This document shows positions 34,442 through 42,530 of a DNA stretch of 64,000 bases, piece by piece. This DNA comes from Candidatus Methylomirabilota bacterium. GTDB taxonomy: Bacteria > Methylomirabilota > Methylomirabilia > Methylomirabilales > 2-02-FULL-66-22. The DNA lies in the NCBI GenBank assembly GCA_016209735.1, contig JACQVN010000009.1:113986-177985 (forward strand), written 5' to 3'. How positions within the stretch are numbered: position 1 is the stretch's first letter; every line of letters begins with the position of its first letter. Under the pieces are notes generated by a model. The model saw only the letters and a program-made list of their open reading frames with translations, did no database searches and was not told the DNA's origin. The translations under genes and the position numbers were made by a program.

Positions 34442-34725
34442 GGCAACGGAAGGACCGAATCCGGGATGTTGACCACGCCGACAAAGTTGCTGCCGACGTC
34501 GGTGACGATCAGCCGGACCGCGCCAGGGATGGCCGGGATGTGGAACGCATCGGCGACAACGGCGAGGGGGGTGTCCCGATGGATGGCGACACTCCGCAGT
34601 TCGCAGAGCGTCAGCGTCCCGATTTTCGCAAACGTCTGCACCTCAGCCACCCCGAAAATTCCGTACGGCGTGGTAATTGCCGCGACGCCGTTGGGATATC
34701 CAGGTGAGCGCGGCAGGACCGCCAC
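34438..34725 (-). CDS. Hypothetical protein, unassigned
   Basis: About 95 aa if the GTG at 34725 is used (VAVLPRSPGYPNGVAAITTPYG); the ORF is open further up to 34884 and overlaps the HD-GYP 3' end. It is rich in beta-forming segments with repeated GVAAI, GIFGVAE, GAVRLIVTDVGSNFVGVVNIPDS, faintly like a propeller blade but too short for one. An ATGA overlap with the radical SAM start argues that it is translated. Family not recognised. It could be the degraded end of a larger gene. Confidence 0.45.
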   Translation of the reverse strand: MAVLPRSPGYPNGVAAITTPYGIFGVAEVQTFAKIGTLTLCELRSVAIHRDTPLAVVADAFHIPAIPGAVRLIVTDVGSNFVGVVNIPDSVLPLP

Positions 34726-34768
34726 CCCTTCGGGGTAGTCTATCCCGGCGAGTCGCCCCTCCCCGGGG

Positions 34769-35794
34769 TTAAGATCCGGGCCGTTCTGTATTCGGAGCTG
34801 TGCCCATGACGTACAGGAGAGTGTTGGTCGAGAGATCGACGCGTCGGGCCGGCACCGACCCGTCCTTCTTGGTGGCCGCGACAATCTCTACGACCGGGCG
34901 CAGAGGGAAGGCCGGATTCGTGGCGACGATCTGGGCAATCTCCCCGGTGTTCAACCGAACCAAGCTTCCGACGGGAAACGTGGACAGCCCGCGGATGAAT
35001 CCCTTGAGGACGTGGCTGGGGAACCGCTGCCGCTCCGTGTTGATGATTTCTTTGACGGCTTCCAGGGGGAATCGGGCCTGCGGTCGGTGGGGGCGCGGAT
35101 GGGTGAGGGCTTCGTAGGTGTCGGCCACGCCGATGATCTTGGAGAAATCGTGAATCTCTTCCCCTTTGAGGCGCCGGGGATATCCGCTCCCGTCCTCGCG
35201 CTCGTGGTGCTGGATGACGACATTGGCCAGCCACTCGTATTCCGGACCCAGTCCCTGCAAGAGACGATAGCCCTTTTCCGGGTGCATCCGGACCAAGTCC
35301 CGCTCTTCGGCGGTCAGCGCCGAAGGCTTGCTCAGGATGCGGGGGGGCACGATGACCATTCCGATGTCGTGGAGACCTCCCGCCAGGGCCAACCAGGGCA
35401 ACTCCTCCTCGCGCGCTTCGAGACCCTGCCCGATCTTGACGGCGAAGATGGCAGTATTGAGCATGTGGCGCGGCCGGTCGAGCTGGGTCTCCCTTGGCTC
35501 CAAGGCTTTGAGGAGCAGGTCGTCGGCTGCTGTCAGATCCCTGACGAGTGCTGCCATGATGCGCTGGAGGTTGCCGATACGGATAGCCGTCCCGTCGGCG
35601 GCCGCCTGGAACAACCGGGCAATCTCTTGCACGGCGACATCATAGTACAGAGATTCCGTTTGCGCGGGGGCGGCGGCCCGCGTGGGCAGGCCCGTCTCCT
35701 GGGCCGGAAGTTCCTGCCGCGGCGTCGCCATCTCGGCGAAAGAAATGGGGGAATCCTGCTGCGGCTTGACGGTCCCAGCCCCTTTCCTGACCAA
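34769..35794 (-). CDS. HD-GYP domain phosphodiesterase
   Basis: 341 aa. LAGGLHDIGMVIVPPRILSKPSALTAEERDLVRMHPEKGYRLLQ, VVIQHHEREDGSGYPRRLKG and KIIGVADTYEALTHPR give HD and GYP motifs (GYP kept as SGYP), metal ligands complete. Such enzymes break down cyclic di-GMP. The N-terminal 110 residues are a variable helical region. The C-terminal segment KDGSVPARRVDLSTN is the usual end domain. TTG start at 35794 or ATG at 35731 are both possible. Probably tunes polysaccharide or surface-behaviour genes nearby. Confidence 0.9.
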   Translation of the reverse strand: MVRKGAGTVKPQQDSPISFAEMATPRQELPAQETGLPTRAAAPAQTESLYYDVAVQEIARLFQAAADGTAIRIGNLQRIMAALVRDLTAADDLLLKALEPRETQLDRPRHMLNTAIFAVKIGQGLEAREEELPWLALAGGLHDIGMVIVPPRILSKPSALTAEERDLVRMHPEKGYRLLQGLGPEYEWLANVVIQHHEREDGSGYPRRLKGEEIHDFSKIIGVADTYEALTHPRPHRPQARFPLEAVKEIINTERQRFPSHVLKGFIRGLSTFPVGSLVRLNTGEIAQIVATNPAFPLRPVVEIVAATKKDGSVPARRVDLSTNTLLYVMGTAPNTERPGS

Positions 35795-35862
35795 GTCGCT
35801 GAGGCGAACGATGGCCGCTCCTCCTTCGCGCTATTTCATTCCGTCCGTAGGGCGCCTCGCCG

Positions 35863-36660
35863 CTAAACGGCGGCGGCGACCACGCGCTTCACCATGGCGA
35901 CGTCAACCGTTTGAGCCCCTGTGGTGCACCCGTCCAGGAGGCACAGGTCGCATAAGGTGTTGATGCTCCGGGGGACCCCCTGGGACTTCTCCCAGACGAT
36001 GGTCAAGGCCTCCTCGGTAAAGAACGGTCGGGTGGCGCCGGCCCGCTCCAACCGGAAGGCGATGTATCGGGCAGTCTCCCTTCGGTCCAGTGGCCGCAGA
36101 ACGTATCGGATGGCAATCCGTTGGTCCAGTTGGCGGATCCGGCTGATGGTGTCCTTGATCTCCGGCTGGGCCATGAGGATCAGGGTCATCAGGAACCGCT
36201 CGTTCAACTGGAAGTTCAAGAGCATGCGCAGTTCCTCGAAGACCTCGGGATCGTGGATCGCATGCGCCTCGTCCACGATGAGGACCGTATCCTTTCCGTC
36301 GTCCAGATTCCTGAGCAGTCGCTCGTTCAGTGCCCGCAGCAGGGCCACCTTGGAGGTGGAGGCGGGAATGATTCCCAACTGGAGGTCGATTTCTTCCAAA
36401 AAATCGTTCCTGGGTAAGGAGGGGTTGGTGATCAACCCGATGTCGAATTTTTCCTCGGCGAGCTGGACGATAAGGGCGCGACTGAGCGTAGTCTTGCCGC
36501 AGCCCACGTCACCGATGAGCAGCGCGGCCCCTTTGTTGTGCCGAACCGTGTAAAGCAGCCGGGCCAGTCCTTCCCGGTGTTGGTCGGAGAGGAAAAAGAA
36601 GTTCGGGTCAGGGACGTTTTGGAAGGGGGGCTTTGTCAATCCCCAGTGGCTTTCATACAC
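35863..36660 (-). CDS. ExeA/general-secretion AAA ATPase
   Basis: 265 aa from the GTG at 36658-36660 with GGAAGGAGCC upstream; the ORF-track start adds 115 residues of non-coding character. VYESHWGLTKPPFQNVPDPNFFFLSDQHREGLARLLYTVRHNKGAALLIGDVGCGKTTLSRAL is the ExeA/TIGR03015-like N-terminus with Walker A, TVLIVDEAHAIHDPEVFEELRMLLNFQ the Walker B, and LMTLILMAQPEI, LDQRIAIRYVLRPLDR complete it. In polysaccharide and exosortase loci this ATPase goes with assembly proteins. No exosortase is in the window. Confidence 0.88.
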   Translation of the reverse strand: MYESHWGLTKPPFQNVPDPNFFFLSDQHREGLARLLYTVRHNKGAALLIGDVGCGKTTLSRALIVQLAEEKFDIGLITNPSLPRNDFLEEIDLQLGIIPASTSKVALLRALNERLLRNLDDGKDTVLIVDEAHAIHDPEVFEELRMLLNFQLNERFLMTLILMAQPEIKDTISRIRQLDQRIAIRYVLRPLDRRETARYIAFRLERAGATRPFFTEEALTIVWEKSQGVPRSINTLCDLCLLDGCTTGAQTVDVAMVKRVVAAAV

Positions 36661-37012
36661 GCTTGGCTCCTTCCGCGGCACACCTGTCTTTCTTGCCCCA
36701 GGGGGAGGACCGACACATCCGGCCCACCACGGCATCAAACACCATGGGGCCGAAAGCCAAAAACACCCTCCGGGAGCCTCCGTCCGGCCGCACCGGGCAC
36801 GGCAGAGCCTTGGAATTAGCCACAAAACCGCAGCGAAACTAGCATACAATACCATAAAAGCAAGGAAAAACTTGAGGTTGTCCCAAACATTCGGCCGAAA
36901 AGCCGGAAGCCGCCAGGGGCGTCCTGACGCTCGCGGAGAACCCTGCGGCGGCGGGCGGCCGCCACCGCCCTCTTTGCGGAACCGGTTTTTTTCCGTCGGC
37001 CCCATTTTTCTC
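36661..37012. other. Intergenic region without a gene
   Basis: No convincing coding region on either strand (the track ORFs here are low-quality N-terminal extensions of ExeA). It holds the 5' region of the ExeA-type gene and, at its right end, the promoter region of speD. Confidence 0.6.
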
Positions 37013-37040
37013 TTGCAATTAAGGGGAAATGATCTATAAG
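37013..37040 (+). promoter_or_regulatory. Sigma-70-like promoter of speD
   Basis: TTGCAA at 37013-37018 and TATAAG at 37035-37040, spacing 16, in an AT-rich patch of an otherwise GC-rich window. It lies about 57 nt before the speD start. Confidence 0.6.
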
Positions 37041-37096
37041 CAACTAGAAAATTTAGGCCGGTGCGGCGACGCTCGGGGAGGAAAGGGGGTAGTTCA

Positions 37097-37540
37097 TTGC
37101 ACGCACTGGGCAGGCACCTGCTGGTTGAACTCCATGGATGTCAGCCCGAACTGCTCAAGCGAGTCGATCTCGTCCGGGATATCCTTGTCGGCGCCGCTCG
37201 CGCCTGCGGGGCCACCATCGTCGATGTGGCGTTTCACGAGTTCAACCCCTTCGGCGTGAGCGGGGTGGTGGTGATCGCGGAATCCCATCTGTCAATTCAC
37301 ACCTGGCCGGAATACCGCTACGCTGCGGTGGATGTCTTCACCTGCGGCGATGTGATCAAGCCGGATGCTGCCGTGGCTTACCTGGCCTCTCGGTTCCGCT
37401 GCAAGAATCCTTCGGTGGTGGAGATGAGGCGGGGGATCGTCCCCGGCCTCACCGGCAAAGTGACTCACAAGATTACCGCCGAGGAGAAGACCGGCCAGGG
37501 CGCGTCCCATGACGCCCCGGAACTCTCTTTGGTTCATTGA
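37097..37540 (+). CDS. speD: S-adenosylmethionine decarboxylase proenzyme
   Basis: About 147 aa. AdoMet decarboxylase makes the aminopropyl donor for spermidine; it self-cleaves to make a pyruvoyl group. ESHLSIHTWPEYRYAAVDVFTCGD has the cleavage site between Glu and Ser (ES) and the conserved His and Cys. I choose the TTG at 37097 (MHALGRHLLVELHGC): it has GGAGGAAAGGGGG just upstream and gives the normal N-terminus; the track start at 37061 adds 12 residues across the ribosome site. It is the first gene of a polyamine module with speE and a decarboxylase. Confidence 0.93.
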   Translation: MHALGRHLLVELHGCQPELLKRVDLVRDILVGAARACGATIVDVAFHEFNPFGVSGVVVIAESHLSIHTWPEYRYAAVDVFTCGDVIKPDAAVAYLASRFRCKNPSVVEMRRGIVPGLTGKVTHKITAEEKTGQGASHDAPELSLVH

Positions 37541-37559
37541 GCGTCGCAATACCCGCGAA

Positions 37560-37601
37560 GGGCACCTCTCCGCAGGCTGGCCGGGAGGTGCCCTTTGGTT
37601 T
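37560..37601 (+). terminator. Rho-independent terminator after speD
   Basis: GGGCACCTC (37560-37568) pairs with GAGGTGCCC (37585-37593), followed by TTTGGTTTTT. It overlaps the first hairpin of the repeat module below. Confidence 0.85.
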
Positions 37602-37845
37602 TTGCGCTGAGCGCGCAAAAACCATATTGAAAGACATCAGGGGAACCCTGTGGGATTGGCTGGGAGTAAACGGCGACCACCCCCGCAGGAGATACCCCCG
37701 AAGGTGACGCACGGCGGAACACGGCCCGAATCGCAGGGGGTCACCTCCCATCATGCGTCCCCTTGATGAGACTGGTCGGAAGCCCTGTGCAAAAATTCTT
37801 TGCTTCACCAAGTTTGGTTTTTGCGCTCCCAAGCGCAAAAACCAA
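37597..37845 (+). repeat. Repeat module A flanked by GGTTTTTGCGC hairpins
   Basis: Left hairpin GGTTTTTGCGC-TGAGC-GCGCAAAAACC (37597-37623), right hairpin TTGGTTTTTGCGCT-CCCA-AGCGCAAAAACCAA (37814-37845). Between them segments such as GGGGAACCC, TGGGATTG, GGAGTAAAC and TGTGCAAAAATTCTTTGC also occur, in the same order but on the other strand, in the copy at 62620-62850. It lies directly before speE. Confidence 0.8.
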
Positions 37846-37858
37846 GGTGGAGGGAGCC

Positions 37859-38776
37859 ATGCCATTGCAGGACCACCAATTGTTCATCGAGGCCTTCAGC
37901 CCGCACGAAGGCCATGTGCACGGGGTGACCGGCATCCTGGCGAGCCGCCGCTCTCCGTTCCAGCTTATCGAGGTGGTTGAGCTGGGAAGCTACGGGAGAG
38001 CGCTCATCCTGGACGGGAAGGTTCAGTCCACGACATTGGACGAGTTCATCTACCATGAGAGCATCATCCACCCGGCGATGCTCTGCCACCCAAACCCCCG
38101 TCGGGTATTTGTGGTGGGGGGAGGGGAAGGAACGCCCCTCCGCGAGATCCTCAAGCACCGGGGCGTAGAGCACGCCCTCCTGGTGGATATCGACAGTGAG
38201 GTGGTAGAGCTTTGCCGGCGCCATCTTCCGGAAATGAGTGCGGGGGCCTTCGACGACCCGCGCGTTCGCGTGGAGTTCATGAACGCGCGCACGTTTCTCG
38301 AAACCTCCGAGGAAACCTTCGACACCATGATCATCGACATCTCCGAGCCGGTCGAAGAGGGGCCCGCCTATCTCCTGTATACGCAGGAGTTCTACCGGAT
38401 TGTCTATGATCGCTTGACCGAGCACGGCACCCTGGCGGTGCAGGCGGGAACGATCAGTCTCGCCGATCTGGAGTGTTTCGCCACCATCCACTCGACGATC
38501 CGGAGCGTGTTTCCGGTGGTCGCCCCGTATTTCGCGGATATCCCCTCCTTCGGCAGGCCCTGGGGGTTCGTGCTGGCGAGCAAGGGACGGAATCCCGCAG
38601 CGGCGGACCGTGGGGAAATCGATCGGATGGTCGAGGCACGGCTCCGCGGACCGCTCCGGTACTACGACGGCGAGACGCATACCATGATGTTTGCGTTGCC
38701 CAAGCACGTGCGGGAACGCCTGGCGGCAGAGACCCGCGTCATCGAGGATAACCACCCCCTCTTCGCGTTCCGCTAG
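37859..38776 (+). CDS. speE: Spermidine synthase
   Basis: 305 aa from ATG 37859 with GGAGGG upstream; the ORF-track start reads through the repeat hairpin. HESIIHPAMLCHPNPRRVFVVGGGEGTPLREILKHRGVEHALLVDIDSEVVELCRRHLPEM is the aminopropyltransferase core, with the GGGEG motif and the acidic substrate residues; DTMIIDISEPVEEGPAYLLYTQEFY follows. A C-terminal helical extension (VIEDNHPLFAFR end) is normal. It uses decarboxylated AdoMet from SpeD. Confidence 0.94.
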   Translation: MPLQDHQLFIEAFSPHEGHVHGVTGILASRRSPFQLIEVVELGSYGRALILDGKVQSTTLDEFIYHESIIHPAMLCHPNPRRVFVVGGGEGTPLREILKHRGVEHALLVDIDSEVVELCRRHLPEMSAGAFDDPRVRVEFMNARTFLETSEETFDTMIIDISEPVEEGPAYLLYTQEFYRIVYDRLTEHGTLAVQAGTISLADLECFATIHSTIRSVFPVVAPYFADIPSFGRPWGFVLASKGRNPAAADRGEIDRMVEARLRGPLRYYDGETHTMMFALPKHVRERLAAETRVIEDNHPLFAFR

Positions 38777-38786
38777 GAGGGCGCGC

Positions 38787-40301
38787 GTGACCGACATCGC
38801 CGAGCGGCAGTATCGCACCCCTCTGTTCGACGCCATGGTCGCGCTGGCCGAGGCGCGGAAGGTTTCTTTCCACACCCCCGGCCACAAGAGTGGCAAGGGC
38901 ATTTCCACCCGGTTCCGCAAATTCGTCGGGAGCAAGATCTTCACCATCGACCTGACCACGCTGGACGAGGTGGATTGCCTGCAGAAGCCGGTGGGCGTCA
39001 TCAAGGAGGCCCAGGAGCTGGCCGCCGAGGCCCACGGGGCGGATCGCTCTTTCTTCCTCGTCAACGGAACGACGGTGGGAAACCACGCGATGGTCCTGTC
39101 CACGGCCCGACCGGGAGACGAGATCCTCATTGCCCGCAACGCGCACAAGTCCATCTTGGCCGGCGTGATACAGAGCGGCGCGCTGCCGCGTTTCTTCCTG
39201 CCGCGCTTCGATGCCGATCTGGGGATCGCGGTGAACGTGACGGCGGCCGCGGTCGAGATGGCCATGCGGGCCCACCCGAATGCCCGCGTGGTCACCCTGA
39301 CCAGCCCCAATTATTACGGCATAGCCGCGGACATGCCCGCCATCGTGGCGGCCGCCCACAGGCTGGACAGGGTGCTCCTGGTGGACGAGGCCCATGGCCC
39401 CCATCTCCATTTCCATCCGGCGCTGCCCCCCTCGGCGGTGGATGCCGGGGCGGATTTGACCGTGCAGAGCACCCACAAGATCGTGGGGGGCATGACCCAG
39501 GCCTCCATGCTCCACGTGAAGGGGAAGCGCGTGGACGGATCGCGCGTGGCCCGGGTCCTCCAGATGCTGCAAAGCACGAGCCCCTCCTACATCCTCATGG
39601 CCTCCCTCGATCTGGCGCGCATGCAGATGGCGACGGAGGGTCGGAAACTCCTGGCGAAGGCCATTGACCTGGCGGAGGAGGCCCGCCGCCGGATCAACCG
39701 CATTCCGGGTCTCCGCTGCCTGGAGGAGCGAGAGGTGCGGACCTGGGCCGATTTCCGCCTGGACGTCACCAAGCTGACCATCTCCGTCAAGCAGTTGGGA
39801 CTCACCGGCTACGAGGCGTCCACGCTCCTCAACGGCGAGTTCGGCATCCAGGTGGAGATGGCGGACCTGTGGAACATTCTGGTCATCGTCAGTATCGGGG
39901 ATCGCCGGGACGACCTCGGTCGCCTGGTGGGGGGTCTGGAGGCGCTCGCCCGCCGCCACTTCGCCTCGGCGAACCGTCACCCTTTGACCGAGATACCCCC
40001 CATGCCGCGGCTGGAGGATGCCACCCTGGCCTGTTCGCCCCGGGAGGCCTATTTCGGGCCCTCCAGCCCCATCCCCCTCTCCGAGGCGGCCGGGCGGATC
40101 AGCAGCGACATCATCACGATCTATCCCCCCGGCATTCCGGTCGTCGTCCCCGGCGAGTTGTTCGTCCCCGACACCGTCGCCTACCTTGAATATATGGGGG
40201 CGCACGGCGCCCGCATCGACGGCGTCCTGGGCCCCGGCGGGGGGGAGGAGCCCGGCGGGGCAGAGCGGCCGGAGCCCTGGGTCAAGGTCCTGGAGGCCTA
40301 A
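38787..40301 (+). CDS. Orn/Lys/Arg-type PLP decarboxylase
   Basis: 504 aa from GTG 38787, 10 nt after speE with AGGAGGGCGC upstream. FFLVNGTTVGNHAMVLSTARPGDEILIARNAHKSI and VVTLTSPNYYGIAADMPAIVAAAH, then LLVDEAHGPHLHFHP (PLP-binding Asp) and LTVQSTHKIVGGMTQASMLHVKG (Schiff-base Lys in STHK) define fold type I decarboxylases of the SpeA/CadA/LdcC group, with the C-terminal domain at the end (IYPPGIPVVVPGE). It would make putrescine, agmatine or cadaverine for SpeE. The exact substrate cannot be told. Confidence 0.92.
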   Translation: MTDIAERQYRTPLFDAMVALAEARKVSFHTPGHKSGKGISTRFRKFVGSKIFTIDLTTLDEVDCLQKPVGVIKEAQELAAEAHGADRSFFLVNGTTVGNHAMVLSTARPGDEILIARNAHKSILAGVIQSGALPRFFLPRFDADLGIAVNVTAAAVEMAMRAHPNARVVTLTSPNYYGIAADMPAIVAAAHRLDRVLLVDEAHGPHLHFHPALPPSAVDAGADLTVQSTHKIVGGMTQASMLHVKGKRVDGSRVARVLQMLQSTSPSYILMASLDLARMQMATEGRKLLAKAIDLAEEARRRINRIPGLRCLEEREVRTWADFRLDVTKLTISVKQLGLTGYEASTLLNGEFGIQVEMADLWNILVIVSIGDRRDDLGRLVGGLEALARRHFASANRHPLTEIPPMPRLEDATLACSPREAYFGPSSPIPLSEAAGRISSDIITIYPPGIPVVVPGELFVPDTVAYLEYMGAHGARIDGVLGPGGGEEPGGAERPEPWVKVLEA

Positions 40302-40328
40302 AGGCCGCCGCCGCGGCGCACTTTAGGA

Positions 40329-40356
40329 TTGCTTTTTCCGCTCACCCTGCTATAGT
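40329..40356 (+). promoter_or_regulatory. Sigma-70-like promoter of secD
   Basis: TTGCTT at 40329-40334 and TATAGT at 40351-40356, spacing 16. About 100 nt of leader lead to the secD GTG. Confidence 0.5.
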
Positions 40357-40454
40357 GCGCCGGCGGTTCTCTCACCGATATTTTTCCCGCGGGCGGAGAC
40401 GGGGCGGGGCATGCCTACGGCTTCGGCCCGTGCGTTGTTTGAGGAGGCAGGCGC

Positions 40455-42056
40455 GTGCGCAAGAAACTCCGAGGGCGCGTGATCCTTCTGCTGGCGGTCA
40501 CGTCCCTCACGGGGTATTACCTCGTCCCCAGCCTGGGGCTGGTGGACAGCCTCCCTTCCCTGGTTCCCGGCCTTCTGCCGCGGGTGGAGCGGGTGAACCT
40601 CGGGCTGGATCTCCAGGGGGGAATGTACCTCGTCCTCGAGGTGCAGGCGGAAAAGGCCGTGGAGGCCGCCGTCGAGCGAATGATAGACGACGCCCGGCGG
40701 CTGCTGGAGAAGGAGAAGGTCGAGGTGGCCAGCTTCGCCCCGCAAGGGGTGAACGGGCTCGTGCTGAAGGTGGCCAAGGGGGACGAGCGCGACAAGGCCC
40801 AGAAGGCCCTGGGGGAGCTGGTGACCATGGAGAAGCTCCCGGGGGCGACGCCCGACGAGCTGCGCCTCACCCTGTACAGCAAGGAGGCTGCCCGCATCCA
40901 GGACTTGGCGGTACGCCAGAGCCTGGAGACGATCCGGAACCGTGTGGACCAATTCGGCGTCTCCGAGCCGCACATCGTGCCCGAGGGGGACCGGCGGATC
41001 GTCGTCCAGCTTCCGGGCATCAAGGATCCCCAGCGGGCCATCAATCTGATCGGGAAGACGGCCCAGCTCGAGCTGAAGGCCGTAGACACCAAGTACAATC
41101 CCGTCGAGGTTGCCCAGAAGAAGGTCGAGCTGCCGCCGGATCTCCAGCTCCTGGACCTGCGGGAGGTCGATGACAAGCGGCAGGTGATCGGCAAACAGCC
41201 CATCGTCGTGGAGCGAAAGCCGGTGATCACGGGGGCGTCGCTCACCTCGGCGGAGGTCCGGCCGGACGACCAGGGGGGATGGCTGGTCGCCTTCGGTCTC
41301 GACAGCCAGGGCGCGCGGGTCTTCGGCGATTTCACCGGGGCCAACGTCGGCCGCCAGTTGGCCATTGTCCTGGATGACACGGTCTACAGCGCGCCGGTCA
41401 TCCGGTCGAAGATCGGCGAGGGGCGCGGCCAGATCGAGGGCAATTTCACCGCCGAGACGGCCCGGGATCTCGCCATCGTCCTCCGGGCGGGCGCGCTCCC
41501 GGCCCCGGTGAAGATCATCGCCAACCTGACCGTCGGCCCGTCGCTGGGGCAGGACTCTATCGAGAAGGGGATCCGGGCGGCCATCCTGGGGGCCGCGCTC
41601 GTGGTCCTGCTGATGGCGATGTACTACAAGTTCTCCGGGGTGATCGCCAACTTCGCCCTGCTCTTGAACTGCATCATCCTGGTGGGCACCCTGGTGGCGA
41701 TTCGCGCCACGTTGACCCTGCCGGGTATCGCGGGCATCGCCCTCGGCATCGGGATGGCGGTGGACAGCAACGTCCTCATCCTGGAGCGGATCCGGGAGGA
41801 GCTGAAGCTGGGCAAGACCGTTCGCTCCGCCATCGACGCCGGCTACGACAAGGCGTTTGTGACCATCGTGGACTCCCACGTGACCACCCTGATCACGGCG
41901 GCGGCCCTGTTCCTCTTCGGGACGGGTCCCATCAAGGGGTTCGCGGTCACGCTCAGCCTGGGGGTGGCCATCAACCTCTTCTCCGCGCTGGTGGGTACGC
42001 GCGTGGTCTACGACTACATGATCTCCCGGCGCGAGTTGAAGACGCTGAGCATCTAG
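40455..42056 (+). CDS. secD: Protein translocase subunit SecD
   Basis: 533 aa, GTG start with GAGGAGGCAGG upstream. The N-terminal helix ([20 protein letters not shown]) is followed by the D1 motif [15 protein letters not shown] and the large periplasmic region (residues about 60-370), ending in six membrane helices with [28 protein letters not shown] and the D4-type [26 protein letters not shown]. Works with SecF to pull exported proteins out of the Sec channel using the proton gradient. Confidence 0.96.
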   Translation: [533 protein letters not shown]

Positions 42057-42112
42057 CCCGGCTGATTCACCAAATTGCCGGTGAATCATCCGGGCTTAAT
42101 GGGCAAGGGCCA

Positions 42113-42408
42113 ATTGGTCAAAGTGGGGTATCGGGTTGACTCCAGTGGCCACTACGGGTTGTGGTATCGAGGGGCGGCCAGGGGCTCCCGGAGCGCCGGG
42201 CGCCCGCGGGCGAGCCCGTCGCCGGCCCGGAGGCCGCCGTTCTGTGGCGGCCGACCCGGTGTAAGGGCGAGCCGGCCTCGACGAGGCGCCAGGCGTCGGA
42301 GGGAGGCCCTGGCCGCCCCGGCGAAGGGCCTCCGAGCCAGGCTCGGGCCGAAGCCAGCAATAAGATGTTGTGGCCACTTGAATCAACCCGATACCCCACA
42401 TTGGTCAA
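42113..42408. mobile_element. Palindromic element with 30-bp inverted ends, between secD and secF
   Basis: Inverted ends 42123-42152 and 42370-42399 (start GTGGGGTATCGGGTTGA, end TCAACCCGATACCCCAC) differ at only 2 of 30 positions. ATTGGTCAA occurs at 42113-42121 and 42400-42408, like a 9-bp target duplication, with one extra base on the left. The GC-rich interior holds more inverted pairs (GGGGCGGCCAGGG with CCCTGGCCGCCCC; GGCCGCC with GGCGGCC). No plausible gene; looks like a MITE or a large structured element. Confidence 0.7.
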
Positions 42409-42512
42409 TTCGGCAATTGGGCAGTTGGGAAAAGCGGGCGTTACCCCGGTTGCCTTGACGACCCTCGGCCGGGCAGTGCCCAGTCGCCCAGTCGCCCAGT
42501 CGTCTGATTGAC
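42409..42512. repeat. Period-8 repeats upstream of secF
   Basis: CGGCAATT GGGCAGTT GGGAAAAG, then CCCAGTCG CCCAGTCG CCCAGTCG TCTGATTG: octamers in two orientations that could pair. They run to within 20 nt of the secF start. Confidence 0.75.
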
Positions 42513-42530
42513 GGTTCTTCGGAGCGGATC

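Noticed and set aside
37597-37845. Polyamine or SAM riboswitch before speE
   Set aside because: A second copy lies far from any polyamine gene and bounding hairpins match the dispersed family; I see no known aptamer consensus.
42113-42408. Integron attC site
   Set aside because: No integrase, no R'/R'' core (GTTRRRY); inverted ends and direct repeats fit a MITE-like element better.
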